A DNA stretch of 64,000 bases from Phycomyces blakesleeanus NRRL 1555(-) (GCF_001638985.1 NW_017265139.1:1-64000), one strand, 5' to 3'. Shown: positions 48,358-59,858, counted from the stretch's first letter. The notes: a model not told the origin generated them from the letters alone. Numbers and translations are program-made.

Positions 48358-51067
48358 GGATAAAGAGACTGTTGGCTAAATGAGATTAGTAAGAGCAACA
48401 GGCGATTTCTCTCAACAAATAGATATTTAAACACAAATCCAAGGGGTCGATGAACAAAACAGAATATCCAGTTTAGGTTCTGTCAGAATAAGATACGTAT
48501 ACAATATTAATTAATTGAACACAGCTGCTTTACTAATAGTAATAAATAACTTGAAAGTATAGTGGATTTAAACACCTGCGTTTCTTAACATTTTTAAGGT
48601 CTATGATTTTAATTGATTAAAGCTTTACAATATCTGTAATAAACGTTGATAAAATGAACATTTCTTGTAGGATATTAAAAAGACATAGGCATCTTGAAAA
48701 CTGGGCTCACCTAATTTTGAGCTTATTTTAAGTCGGAATATCTTGGGATAAAATACTTATGGTTCATAGTATGTATTTAATTATCTATCATACGTGTCTG
48801 TTTATAACATTGTTCTCATGCTTCTGCTTGTGCTCTGATACTATACGCACTGGATCGATACATTTTTCTTATATCATTACAAAATCTATAGATATCCCAT
48901 AAGTTATATAATAAGAATATACAATAAAAAGAGAAGAATTAGCTACTGGAATATTTGTGTTAGCCATATTGTACAACAGTATAATGTATTTATTCAGAAA
49001 GAACCCCTTTCTTTTTTGTCATTGATATACACTTCCCAAATATATTATTTCATTATGTATATTGTGTCTGATTTATTTATATTTTGAACTTTAAATACCT
49101 TTCTTAAAAAAATCTTGTAAAACCATACCATTTATCCTCGAACAATGAATAGTACATAGCCTTCCACAGCTTACAACTATTCAATAGAAGTTTTACGACC
49201 ACCTGTATATAAAAGGCTATATTTGTTTGATATATTTGGTACACGCCGCTCTTTTTTAATCTCGACTTTGTGAAGGTATTGCCTTTTTTAAGCTATATGT
49301 GTTCGCCGCGGTTATGTTTATAGTATTATTACTGCGAGCAATGTATCTCATAATACTCTTTTTAAAATATATGTAAATAAACATAGAAGAATTACAGCAT
49401 AGGTTATTATTATAATAGATCCATCAACTTTGTTGAAGGCAACTATATTAATTTGTCGATTTGTAGATACTATCAAATGAAAGCATAAATGTGGCGATTA
49501 AAATTATTCTTTATGAAGGCATATTTTGGTATTTAATGGTTATAGGATTTAAGGTGATAGCCAAGGTTGAGTAATGATTTTAGGTGTTTGGCGCGCTTAT
49601 CACACAAACTAAAATACCGTACCACTTACAGTATATATATTTATAAAGCACTATTGTTCTCAGTTAAGTGATTAGTTGCTAAAATTATTTCTCAACTTTC
49701 GTAGAAGTATCTAAATAAGTACACTTTCTAAACTTTAAAGGTAGACAATAAATTCAGAAAATTAACAAGCTTAAATCTAGAAAAGCATGAATATCACATA
49801 AAAACAATGATGTGTAAGTATTAGAAAGGTAGCAAGTCATGGGGTGTACCTCAATATATCACGGTAAGATATGGTGACTTTATTAAGCTTTTTTACACTT
49901 TTTCTGGAGGTTATATGCTGTTTGAGATTGAATCTTGAGTAAACACTACTTTTACTCTCCTTTTTTTTATATGTTTCAATTTCAATGTCTCGCATTTCTT
50001 TACTATTGTAGTTCAAAAGTAAAAGCATCTTTTGAACATCCCGCTTTCATCTCCCCATGTTCTTACGGTCGATGCAAAGTATCTTCGCATTCTTTTCACT
50101 CCAAGAAATATCCAAAATTATAATGAAATTATTCATTAGATTATTTACAGAATGTGGTAATTCACCAAAGTCATATATCTTTGAGATACCTAGCAACAAC
50201 GAAGTTAGAAAATATATATATCTCTTGTCAGTGGAGCTCTTCAGAAATTTATTTGTTATATTATACTTGTCAGTATCAGTCTCATATGGCGACCTTTCAG
50301 AGCATCTTCTTTTGGCCTCCCAATTATTTTAATTGAAGAACACGGGTAAATATCTCCGCGATTGTGCTATTAAGTCGCAACTTGTGATGGTTCTACCGAA
50401 AGTTTAAGGCAGTATCAATATGTTTATTCTATAACTAAGGCTCAAATGGGGACAAAGGCATAATATCCAACCAATTTAATCTGATACATCTAAAATCATT
50501 TATAAGAATATTAATACTAGAATAGTAATGACTAATTGTAATATTATCTTAGAAGACAATTGCAAGTTATATTTAGTACTTGAGATAGGCGATAGAATAC
50601 TATGGGAAATAAGTGATGATTTTGATGGTGATTTTGTAAAATACTATAGGTATTTTCCAAAATTACTAACAGAAGCACCACTTTTTCCTGCATTATACTT
50701 ATATATTGTTATATGTATAAATATCTTACAGAATTAAAAGATAATAAAAGCAAATGCAATACAAAAGTCTGCATTTATAAACATTTATTTAGCTCGTGCT
50801 AGATAAAGACACACATAATGTAAGATAAGAAGAATATACATTAATAAAAGCTATACTTTTTATCGAAAAGAAATATATGAAAAATATATGATATTTTCAA
50901 AGTTGAAATCATAGATCCAAATGCGTAAACCGGATATCCAATTGGTAATTCTTTTTAACATATGTTCTCAATGGTATACAAATTGAGCTCTCGTTTTTTT
51001 TGATAACAAAAACATGTTATATTGCCTTCCATAAATATAAAACCAATGTGTCTTAGCTAAAAGGATG
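48358..51067. other. 2.7-kb AT-rich region between carRP homologue and retrotransposon
   Basis: It contains no phytoene desaturase or other recognisable gene. A TATA-like TATATAAAAGG lies at about 49204 on the + strand but no credible gene follows it. The short open frames here (about 60-90 codons) are AT-rich and motif-free. The last bases before the element include its target duplication. Confidence 0.6.
51063..51067 (+). repeat. 5-bp target-site duplication, left copy (GGATG)
   Basis: GGATG directly before the 5' LTR is repeated as GGATG at 57224-57228 directly after the 3' LTR. Five bases is the size usual for Ty3/Gypsy integrases. Confidence 0.9.
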
Positions 51068-51599
51068 TGTTGTAAATGAGTATTGACTACTGCTGTAATT
51101 GAGAATAAGTCTGAAGGAAATAATATAAGGCCTCAGCTATTCCAGTCAAAGGTGTCTACCGATTACTTTATTATTTAACACACAGGTTTAGCATGCATGA
51201 TAGTGATTATATTTCATATGATGATATCACCATAATATGGGATACATCAGTGGATTATTATAAGCATAATTATAACTCATAAACACATTTACTTTCGATG
51301 TTAATACTTCATTGGGACTACACACATTTATATAATTAATCATACATTAATTATCCCAAGATCACGTTGCTCTGATTAAGGCTCAGATAGGATCGATTAC
51401 CTGACCCCAGTCATATAATTTTCCCGATCCAAAATAATATAAATAGCAGTAGTAGTTCAGTGTAGGAACCGGGTCAAACTTTGATACAAAATCTTTCTCA
51501 ATAAACAAAACCTACACAAGTTCTCACGAATCTTCGTTCCTAATTTCAAATCTTCAATTCTTCCTCTTAAAAACTTCTTAAACTTCAACCACCACAACA
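51068..51599 (+). repeat. 5' LTR, 532 bp
   Basis: Starts TGTTGTAAATGAG and ends ACCACCACAACA. A TATAAATAG at 51438-51446 marks the probable end of U3; transcription would start shortly after, near 51460-51475. Downstream U5 is C/T-rich. Confidence 0.96.
51438..51446 (+). promoter_or_regulatory. LTR promoter TATA box
   Basis: TATAAATAG within the 5' LTR, preserved at the same place in the 3' LTR and nearly so (TATAAATGG) in the truncated LTR near 61055. It is the best candidate core promoter for the genomic transcript. Confidence 0.6.
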
Positions 51600-51618
51600 T
51601 TTTTTTTCGTGAACTACC

Positions 51619-54600
51619 ATGAACCCCTCTGCTGAGAACTATCCCGCCGCCATCATCCCTGCTCATGATGAGGATGCCATGTCCGTCATGACTGAGGAGG
51701 ACCTCATCGCCAGTCTGAGTGACAACATCTCCTTTGCCAGCTCCACCCCTGGACAATTTGTTGCTCCCTCTCCCCTTCGTCCCTTGGTAGCGAATGCTGC
51801 TACAACAGTCTTGTCTTTGTCAGAGAAACTTAGACTAGAACTTCAACAGCATGTAGAGGCTGTCAGCGCTGCTCACGCTATGAACGATGAGCAAGCAGCT
51901 GAATTAGCCCTTAATAAGGTCAGACGCGTCAAAGAAATGATAGATATAGAAATAGCATGCAGTCAGTACCTTTCGCCTTCTGTGAAAGTTGTAGAGAAGA
52001 GCAGTCGCACTGGAGGGTTGACTCTTAATAGAAGAGATCTTCCTAAGTTCCAGTTGGCAGACGATGTGATTAGATCCTTCCCGAATGAAGAGGTCTTTCA
52101 CTCAGTAGACCACTTCCTTCGCACCTTCCAAAAGGTTATTGAGTCGTCCCTTCAGGACATTGAACTAGTTTGGAAGAGATTTTTACCGCTCTGCTTGCCT
52201 CATAGTGACGATGGATGGGTAGAGATGGATTTGAAGAAGTGTGTAGATTGGAATGCGGCCAAGATCTGCTTTACAGCAAGACATGGATCGCGCTTGGTGA
52301 CATCCCGTTCGGTAAAAGAGGTATTTACCATGGTAATGCTTCCTTCTGAGTCGATTGGAGATTACTCCAAGAAGTTCCTTCAGGCTGTGTATGATGCCGG
52401 CCTCCCCAAAAACGATGCTCGTGTTGCCGACCGCTTCCTCGCTTCCTTGACTAGGCAAGTACAGACACTCTTGCGGCTCACCATGACCAGATTGGACTTC
52501 AATGGCGAGACCAAAAGAGATTGGACTGTGGAGCAGTTGACGCAGATTGGCAGAGACATCCTTGGCGACGACAATCGCATGTATGCCGAAGCTACCCAGC
52601 TCATTCCTGGTGCCAACATGCACACTGAGAAGAGAATGGAGAAGAAGAGAATGGAGGCGTACCCTCGCAAGAAGGTGCACTCCAGCAACAACCAGCAGCA
52701 CCGAATCAGTAAGCCGGAGCGTTCCTTCTTCTGCTCGCACCATGGTAAGAATACTACACATGAGTCGAGCAAATGCTTCACCCTGGCCAACAACAAGGCC
52801 AAAGTAGCTGCCCCCACCAAGCGCAACCCCTGCAGGCGGTGTGGAGAAAACTACTTCCGTGGCCACGTCTGTAAGGACAGTGAGCCAGTCCTGATGGTCT
52901 CGCAGGTCCCTGCCAAGGAGAAGTCTGAGCAAGTGCTCAAGGCGATCCAAGACAGTGTCGACTTGGAACTCGAAGACATGTCTTTCGACTGTAAGTACCT
53001 ACTTGACAAAATTGAGAGAAGGGTTAAAGCCAATGATGCATTTAATCTAACCACTCCTATTATTGTAGAGAACCACAAACTACTTGGAATGATTGACACT
53101 GGCAGTGCACGCACTTTCATTAGTTTACAATGTTTGAATGAAAATTTAAATATAAATAAAATAAATTCATCAAATGGTTCCTTCACTTTCTTGTCAAAGA
53201 ATAGTGGTACTAAGCGATTGGGAAAAACTGATCCTTTAAATTTTAAATATGTGAATGGAATTACGTTTAAGCATGCACCCGAGGTGTTAGAGTTTAATAC
53301 AGGATTTAATTTTGATATTCTTCTTGGAAGAGATATCTTAACAAAAATGAACATCGGATTGATTAATGTTGCATACGATATCGAAGGAGAATATATTCAT
53401 TCAGATAACGCTAAAGACTATGCCGCTGTGTATGAGAATCTAAATATCGATAAAGAGAAAAAGTTTGAACCGGATAATTCGCCAGCTGGTACGGAAATAC
53501 AGCGAGCAGAATTTATTCAGTCAATTCAGGCCTCACTGGATGAAAATAAGAAAATCCCAGTCGAGTCCTCTTGTCCTTTATCAGAATCTCTAATTAGATT
53601 ACCCACAAAAGAAGGCGCCACAGCTTATAGACGTCAATATCCTATTCCCCATGCTCTACGACCAACACTTGATAAACAAGTAAAAGAATGGCTTGAGACA
53701 GGCACGATTGTCAAGTCCAAGACCAATACTTCCTTCAACAGTCCTATGTTGCTTGTGCCTAAAAGAAACAAAGCTGGAGAGATTGTGAGTCACCGAGTTT
53801 GTCTAGATGTGCGATTATTGAATCAGATCCTACCTCCCACATTCAACTATCCAATTCCTAAAATCCAAACGATATTCCAGAATTTGAGTGGAAAGAAATT
53901 TTTCACCACATTGGATTTATCGAATGCCTACCATCGTTTCAAAGTTGCACCTGAAGATGTTCATAAATTAACATTCACTCATTTAGATGGGCAACAATAT
54001 AGCTTCATTAAAGGCTGCTTTGGCTTGAAGATGCTTACATCACAATTTCAACATGTCATGGCAACTTTGTTTGATAAAATTGACTGTGTGCAGAATTTTG
54101 TTGATGATTGTATTGTGGCTAGCGAAACATTTGAGCAGCATGTTAAGGATGTAAAAATAGTGATTGATAGATTGACATCGGCGAAGTTGATTCTAAACTC
54201 TGATAAATGTGTCTGGTTTCAACATTCAGTGCGATTGCTTGGTTTTGTCGTCAATGAGACAGGCACCAAGGTTGATAAGCGAAAGTTGACAAACGTTGAT
54301 AAATGGCCTATTCCTAAAACTGCGAAACAAATTCAGCAATTTATGGGTTTGATTAATTACTTCAGAGACTATATTCCCATGATCTCGAAGGTGGCTGAAC
54401 CTATTTCACGATTAAGTCATGCCAACAATGTAGCTGAGCTATGGACAGATGAGCAGACAAGAAGCTTTAAAGCATTAAAGGACATACTGCATCAGGATTT
54501 AATTCTTCATTACGCAGATATGTCACGTGAAATGTATGTGGCCACAGATGCTTCCCTTTATGGAGTAGCCTGCCTGCTTTTTCAGCGCGACGATCAAGGG

Positions 54601-56520
54601 CGTGATAAGTATATTAGTTTTGTGTCAACTTCCCTGAGCCCATCCCAACGGCGATGGAGTACCACCAAAAGAGAATTGTATGCAGTCGTTTTGGCGCTTG
54701 ATAAATTCCGTCCATTTCTATGGGGCCGACAGTTCACCATTTTTACTGATCATAAAGCACTCACTTATCTTCACACACAAAAAATTGCTAATCCCATGAT
54801 AATTGGCTGGATTGAGACACTTCTTGACTTTGATTTTAAGGTGGTCCATATTCCTGGTTTGTTGAATAAACTACCAGACTTGTTGAGTCGCTTGTATCCT
54901 CCAGAGGATAGTTACAAGCTGGTGGAGGATGATGGATTGAGAAAAATCAGAACAAAACACTTGCAATCTAAAGATAAAGTTATTATTCGTAAGAAAAAGT
55001 ACAGTAAGGACAAAGTGCTAAATGTACTTGCTACACAACTCATCGAAAATGTATCAGAGACTTCCGACTATATGTCGCCTCCTGAAGAAAAGCGAAATGG
55101 CTTGTTAAAAGAAGCACATTCGTTTGGTCACTTTGGTAGTCAAGCTATGGTGAATGATCTTCACTCTCAAGGATTACATTGGACTAATATATATGAAGAA
55201 GCAAAGGAGATTATTCGTTCTTGCTCTGAATGTCAGAAGCACAACATCAGCAAAAGAGGATATCACCCATTGACCAATGTTGTAGCTTTCCGACCATTTG
55301 ATCATGTTGCAATTGACTTATGCGGTGAATTCCCAGTATCAGAGGATGGTCACACGTATATGCTAGTGTTAGTTGATGTTTGTTCCAAGTATATCATCTT
55401 GAGACCATTACCAAACAAAAACTCGACAACAATAGCTAAGGCATTGATAAAAATATTTGGAGATTATGGTTTTCCCAAAGTAATGCAAAGTGACAATGGG
55501 TTGGAATTTAGAAATTCTTTAATGGCAAGCCTATCGAAAGAGCTTGGTATTGATCGAAGATATTCAACGGCATATCATCCACAAGGAAATGGTATTGCTG
55601 AAGCCAGTGTGAAAGTTGCAGAGAATACTGTACGGAAAATGATGAGAGCGAACAGCAATGACTGGTGTCACTATTTACCAATTGTTCAGCTATGCATAAA
55701 CAGACATATTCCTCAAAAGACACTGAGTGCACCCTTTTCACTAATGTATGCTCGCAGAGTTAATGTACCTGATGAGTATGGTGATAAAGCAAAATTCTCT
55801 CTTCCCAAAAACACGGTAACAATTGATGAATTGGAGAAGCAGATTGAATATATGGATAAAATAATATTCCCTGCCATAAACGAAAGAGTCTTGCGGATCA
55901 ACGAAGAGTTAAAAAAGAAATACGATCACAAGAACATCTTAATAGACATCCCCAAAGGAACACACGTAATGGTCAGATTACCACATCGTCCAAATAAATT
56001 GGCACCAATCTATGAAGGTCCTTATACAGTGGTTCGAAGAAATAAAGGAGGATCGTATGAACTAAAGGATGAGCAAGGAGAATTGTTGCACCGAAATTAC
56101 ACACCCTCAGAACTCAAGATGGTTACCATCGATGAATCTACAATTGAGAATGAGCTCTATGAAGTTGAAGACATTCGCGATCATCGTGGTGCTGCTGGTG
56201 ATAGAGAATATCTGGTAAAATGGGTTGGTTATGGTGAACGGGCAAACACATGGCAAATGGCTAACGATTTTACCAATCCCACAATAATACAAAAGTATTG
56301 GAAGAAGGTCAGAGAAATCGAACGTTTAGAGAATGAGAGAGCCACGGAATTAGTGAATAAGAGTGCAGCCTCATTAAAGAAAACAGTTCAAATTCCAAGA
56401 CATGATGGTAAAATAAAAAGGAATCGCATCGAAGAGCACAATGGAAGTAAGCTTCCTACCGCACTGAGTAGAGAAGAAAGAATGTCCAAAAGAAGAGCAA
56501 CAAAAAATTTGATAAAATAA
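51619..56520 (+). CDS. Gag-Pol polyprotein of the Ty3/Gypsy element, single ORF
   Basis: 1633 residues in one frame, starting only 19 bp after the 5' LTR. Gag-like region about 1-450, with a variant zinc knuckle (Cys405, Cys408, His416, Cys418; spacing C-x2-C-x7-H-x-C, not the usual CCHC). Aspartic protease IDTGSARTF with Asp493. Reverse transcriptase about 675-870 with FVDD at 827-830. RNase H with Asp977, Glu1019 and Asp1044. Integrase with the zinc site His1167, His1171, Cys1202, Cys1205 and catalytic Asp1233, Asp1292, Glu1328 (D,D-35-E). A GPY motif at 1467-1469 and a C-terminal chromodomain at about 1512-1563 (YLVKWVGYGERANTW), which in related elements targets integration to marked chromatin. 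All catalytic residues are present. Gag and Pol are fused with no frameshift or stop between them, as in Tf1-type elements. Confidence 0.97.
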   Translation: MNPSAENYPAAIIPAHDEDAMSVMTEEDLIASLSDNISFASSTPGQFVAPSPLRPLVANAATTVLSLSEKLRLELQQHVEAVSAAHAMNDEQAAELALNKVRRVKEMIDIEIACSQYLSPSVKVVEKSSRTGGLTLNRRDLPKFQLADDVIRSFPNEEVFHSVDHFLRTFQKVIESSLQDIELVWKRFLPLCLPHSDDGWVEMDLKKCVDWNAAKICFTARHGSRLVTSRSVKEVFTMVMLPSESIGDYSKKFLQAVYDAGLPKNDARVADRFLASLTRQVQTLLRLTMTRLDFNGETKRDWTVEQLTQIGRDILGDDNRMYAEATQLIPGANMHTEKRMEKKRMEAYPRKKVHSSNNQQHRISKPERSFFCSHHGKNTTHESSKCFTLANNKAKVAAPTKRNPCRRCGENYFRGHVCKDSEPVLMVSQVPAKEKSEQVLKAIQDSVDLELEDMSFDCKYLLDKIERRVKANDAFNLTTPIIVENHKLLGMIDTGSARTFISLQCLNENLNINKINSSNGSFTFLSKNSGTKRLGKTDPLNFKYVNGITFKHAPEVLEFNTGFNFDILLGRDILTKMNIGLINVAYDIEGEYIHSDNAKDYAAVYENLNIDKEKKFEPDNSPAGTEIQRAEFIQSIQASLDENKKIPVESSCPLSESLIRLPTKEGATAYRRQYPIPHALRPTLDKQVKEWLETGTIVKSKTNTSFNSPMLLVPKRNKAGEIVSHRVCLDVRLLNQILPPTFNYPIPKIQTIFQNLSGKKFFTTLDLSNAYHRFKVAPEDVHKLTFTHLDGQQYSFIKGCFGLKMLTSQFQHVMATLFDKIDCVQNFVDDCIVASETFEQHVKDVKIVIDRLTSAKLILNSDKCVWFQHSVRLLGFVVNETGTKVDKRKLTNVDKWPIPKTAKQIQQFMGLINYFRDYIPMISKVAEPISRLSHANNVAELWTDEQTRSFKALKDILHQDLILHYADMSREMYVATDASLYGVACLLFQRDDQGRDKYISFVSTSLSPSQRRWSTTKRELYAVVLALDKFRPFLWGRQFTIFTDHKALTYLHTQKIANPMIIGWIETLLDFDFKVVHIPGLLNKLPDLLSRLYPPEDSYKLVEDDGLRKIRTKHLQSKDKVIIRKKKYSKDKVLNVLATQLIENVSETSDYMSPPEEKRNGLLKEAHSFGHFGSQAMVNDLHSQGLHWTNIYEEAKEIIRSCSECQKHNISKRGYHPLTNVVAFRPFDHVAIDLCGEFPVSEDGHTYMLVLVDVCSKYIILRPLPNKNSTTIAKALIKIFGDYGFPKVMQSDNGLEFRNSLMASLSKELGIDRRYSTAYHPQGNGIAEASVKVAENTVRKMMRANSNDWCHYLPIVQLCINRHIPQKTLSAPFSLMYARRVNVPDEYGDKAKFSLPKNTVTIDELEKQIEYMDKIIFPAINERVLRINEELKKKYDHKNILIDIPKGTHVMVRLPHRPNKLAPIYEGPYTVVRRNKGGSYELKDEQGELLHRNYTPSELKMVTIDESTIENELYEVEDIRDHRGAAGDREYLVKWVGYGERANTWQMANDFTNPTIIQKYWKKVREIERLENERATELVNKSAASLKKTVQIPRHDGKIKRNRIEEHNGSKLPTALSREERMSKRRATKNLIK

Positions 56521-56691
56521 ACACGTAATCCACGGAGCTGAGTTTACAGTGCAGATCTCTTGAAGTATAAAAAAAAATTATGAGCGTAATTGACCCAAAT
56601 GAAATTGAGCAATTCGACAAATTAATAAATAGTTAAGATGAGATGTTTTGCCGAATCAACAAAAGGTATTGTTGAATCTGGTGGAGGATAA

Positions 56692-57223
56692 TGTTGTAAA
56701 TGAGTATTGACTACTGCTGTAATTGAGAATAAGTCTGAAGGAAATAATATAAGGCCTCAGCTATTCCAGTCAAAGGTGTCTACCGATTACTTTATTATTT
56801 AACACACAGGTTTAGCATGCATGATAGTGATTATATTTCATATGATGATATCACCATAATATGGGATACATCAGTGGATTATTATAAGCATAATTATAAC
56901 TCATAAACACATTTACTTTCGATGTTAATACTTCATTGGGACTACACACATTTATATAATTAATCATACATTAATTATCCCAAGATCACGTTGCTCTGAT
57001 TAAGGCTCAGATAGGATCGATTACCTGACCCCAGTCATATAATTTTCCCGATCCAAAATAATATAAATAGCAGTAGTAGTTCAGTGTAGGAACCGGGTCA
57101 AACTTTGATACAAAATCTTTCTCAATAAACAAAACCTACACAAGTTCTCACGAATCTTCGTTCCTAATTTCAAATCTTCAATTCTTCCTCTTAAAAACTT
57201 CTTAAACTTCAACCACCACAACA
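56692..57223 (+). repeat. 3' LTR, 532 bp
   Basis: Appears identical in length and sequence to the 5' LTR when read base by base. The right-hand GGATG target duplication follows at 57224-57228. Confidence 0.96.
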
Positions 57224-57228
57224 GGATG

Positions 57229-58172
57229 ATTTTAGATGGTTCTACTTTAAAAGTCTGTATAAATATGAAAGAAGTTTGTACAAATAAAAAAGTATCTAAT
57301 TCTTTATATATCTAGATATTTCTATTTATTCACAATCTTTTAGCTGGCAGTGAGATATTATAAATCGTGTACATGTCAGAGTTGACATTGATAACCGAAA
57401 TCAGAATTGACAAGCAACCAATAAGGGTTGACGTTTTAGGATAAAATATCTTAAAATTACTGACCGGTCTTTTGTATATGTTTTTGATGTTCAAGACAGT
57501 GAATACACTTATAGAGATATTATTGGACAGCTAAAATTTAAGATATATTGCCATAGTTATTCTTTTAGATAGAAATCAAGTGTCATTTTGTATAACTGGT
57601 CAAGAAATATAATTAATAAAAAGTGTCTTTACTCTTATTTAAAAGCTATTTATAAACTTGACAATCCCCAGTGGTATTGACTCTGCAACTTAGTTACAAG
57701 TACAAGAAAAGAAATACCATATTGAGATTTGACATACAAGTCAAAACAATAGAAAGATAGATAACTTTTATTGAATTGACATGGTGGATCTTATCCAATG
57801 GTGTTTCTTGTATCACTCATCGCAGTTAACTTCGAAGTAGTGACATAGCTGTAGAAATAGCCTGAAGTAGTTAAATAGCTCTTTATTTGTTTATTAATAA
57901 AATTTTCTTTCTACCCAATTCCTTTTCTTGTCACTGAGTTGGACATTTGGACCGCATAACCAACTCACCATGTGTCAGAATGAAATATTGTCCTCTCATG
58001 TCTGCCTCGGTTTCTATTATACTTTTGTTAAGCTATGTGTTTTGTAATTCGTTTGTGAGTAAAAGGGAAGCACTTCGGTCGTTGTTCACAAAAGAGAATT
58101 CTGTGTAATCGTCATCCTGATTGGCTGACAAGAATTTGGACATGACAAAAGTACCAAAATAAGTAAAAGGTG
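57229..58172. other. AT-rich intergenic stretch
   Basis: No supported gene or repeat between the retrotransposon and the tRNA gene. It continues the sequence interrupted by the element at 51067. Confidence 0.6.
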
Positions 58173-58246
58173 CGACTCTGATGGGACTCGAACCCACAAC
58201 CTTTAGATTCGAAGTCTAACGCGATAATCCATTTCGCTACAGAGCC
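58173..58246 (-). tRNA. tRNA-Arg (anticodon TCG)
   Basis: A 74-nt cloverleaf on the - strand. The acceptor GGCTCTG pairs with CAGAGTC (one G-T pair). The D arm has a GCGA/TCGC stem, and the anticodon stem TTAGA/TCTAA encloses the loop CTTCGAA with anticodon TCG, reading CGA arginine codons. The T arm is GTGGG-TTCGAGT-CCCAT, and the discriminator base is G. There is no intron and no encoded CCA. A- and B-box promoters are intact. It lies 944 bp from the retrotransposon. Confidence 0.95.
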
Positions 58247-58508
58247 GGTAATTGAAATTGTGTAATATTATAATAATAAGTATTAGCCTAAAATAGGTGG
58301 CTATAGAATATATTGTTTTCAGTTTGTCTACTTTTTTGTAGTATTTTAATATTATATAAAATACTGTTAATTTTAGAGTACCTTTAGCAGTTGTCTAACT
58401 TTTTTTATCTAAAGTCAATTACTACTACTGTAGTATATATATATAACAATGAAATAAAAGACAAACTCGACAACTAAATACTAATTTCTTCTTACTTATT
58501 ATGAGAAG

Positions 58509-58690
58509 TATTGTAAATAAGTATTAATTACTGCTGAATCTGAGAGTAAGACTAAATGATAAAATAATATCCTTGGCTATTCTAGTCAAATAAATCTGTC
58601 TTTATAATACTATTCAATATACAGATCATCATATACATAATTGATTATTTATTATTATTATTATAATATAAGATATATAAATATATATAT
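58509..58690 (+). repeat. old LTR-like fragment, copy 1
   Basis: Starts TATTGTAAATAAGTAT and follows the first about 150 bp of the intact LTR at clear but low similarity (TACTGCTG, GAGAGTAAGA, GGCTATTCTAGTCAAA). It is closer to the inverted copy at 62770-62946 than to the intact LTR. The right edge is uncertain because it runs into TA repeats. Confidence 0.65.
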
Positions 58691-59189
58691 ATACACTAGA
58701 AAAACTACTCTCATTAATAATGTGGCCAGTGTGGTATTTCAGGTACAAAACAATAGAAAAATAAAATATTTGATAATAGAGACGTATAGAAATACTTTGA
58801 GACTGTATGTCCATTTTTATTCATAAATAAAAAGTGTCCGTTTTTATAAGAAAACACAATCTGCTCTTGTCATTACGTCTTAGTTTCTTAAGGCTTTCTT
58901 CCTTTACTATATTTGGTTATTAGAGTGTATTTACTGCTTAACTCGTGTCGGTGTTACAATTATGACATCAAGTCATAAATCGTACTTCTTTAGCTCTTAG
59001 CTATTCTTTTCTCTTTTATACTAGAGCTTTAGGACTTCCTACTAAATTAGCTCCATATCGATCTGACACAGTTTACCCGGCAGTATGATATAATTATCTT
59101 AACAATCTTTAAGATATTATCTACAGTACTAACTGTAATAATTATTGGGCTGATTACTTAATCGTTTATATATATTTTATACTGACAAG

Positions 59190-59682
59190 ATGATAGCTAC
59201 TACGCTATCCCAATATGAATATGTTCTTATATGTGATAAATCCAACATCCGAGTGTCTGGATCACCACATGCCATATTAGAAAAGATGAGCTTGAGAGAA
59301 TTGAGAGACTGGATACGGCTGAAAGATTGACAAATAGTATGTTATATTCAGGATTTATTTTTTGATTACTGAGTAATAACTTCTTTATTTTTTTAATTTT
59401 AATGAAACACAGCTATGCAAGAAGAACAAATGATAGACATTGATACCCAATGTAAGAAAAAAAAAGAAAAAAATATGTTTGAAAACCAGTAGAGACAATA
59501 AGCTAAACTAATCTATATTTGTATATATCCCAACCTGTCAATCTGAATCCATCAAAAAAATAGATGATCAGGCCAACTCACTTGATTCGAATGCCGCCAC
59601 AATGGCTGACAATGTCTCAGTAGATGATGAGATCAGCAAGATTAATGGCAGTACCTACTTATTTCCTTGCGCGCCAAGTTTA
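59190..59682 (+). pseudogene. coding-like relic of unknown origin
   Basis: A short frame from ATG 59190 to TGA 59330 (46 residues, ending SLRELRDWIRLKD) is followed by two more fragments with coding-like composition, near 59413-59452 (QEEQMIDID) and 59536-59682 (CQSESIKKIDDQANSLDSNA, then MADNVSVDDEISKING). They lie in different frames separated by AT-rich DNA. They could be broken exons of a small gene or part of a transposon. No family recognised. Confidence 0.3.
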
Positions 59683-59858
59683 AATTACTTGGGGGGTCTA
59701 CTTTTTTATGTCGCAAGGGGCTTTAAATTATAAGAATGTGTAGAAGCAATGACAGCTTTTACTTTTGTTGTTTCTTTTGGAATCTTAATGTTTTTTTTTT
59801 TTACATTTTTTTCTCTTTATCAAAACATATTATTATAGAACATAATTGTAATTTTTTA

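Larger units (their letters stand above)
51068..57223 (+). mobile_element. intact Ty3/Gypsy chromovirus-type LTR retrotransposon (6156 bp)
   Basis: The element has two 532-bp LTRs that I read as identical, TGTTG/CAACA ends, a GGATG duplication on both sides, one long uninterrupted gag-pol frame and a purine-rich stretch (GTGGAGGATAA) just before the 3' LTR. Domain order protease, RT, RNase H, integrase, chromodomain places it in the chromovirus branch of Ty3/Gypsy. Identical LTRs, perfect duplication and an open frame indicate very recent insertion and possibly an active element. Related fragments at 1-28 and 60682-61075 show that the family has moved before. Confidence 0.97.

Noticed and set aside
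49200..49330. Promoter-like TATATAAAAGG for an unseen gene
   Set aside because: No open frame or exon with recognisable composition follows within 1 kb on the + strand.
48358..51067. carB (phytoene desaturase) upstream of carRP
   Set aside because: Looked for it because the pair is usually divergent; no FAD-binding motif or long coding frame is present.
52183..52950. 255-codon open frame on the - strand in the gag region
   Set aside because: Lies wholly inside the intact gag-pol frame and has no motif; antisense shadow.
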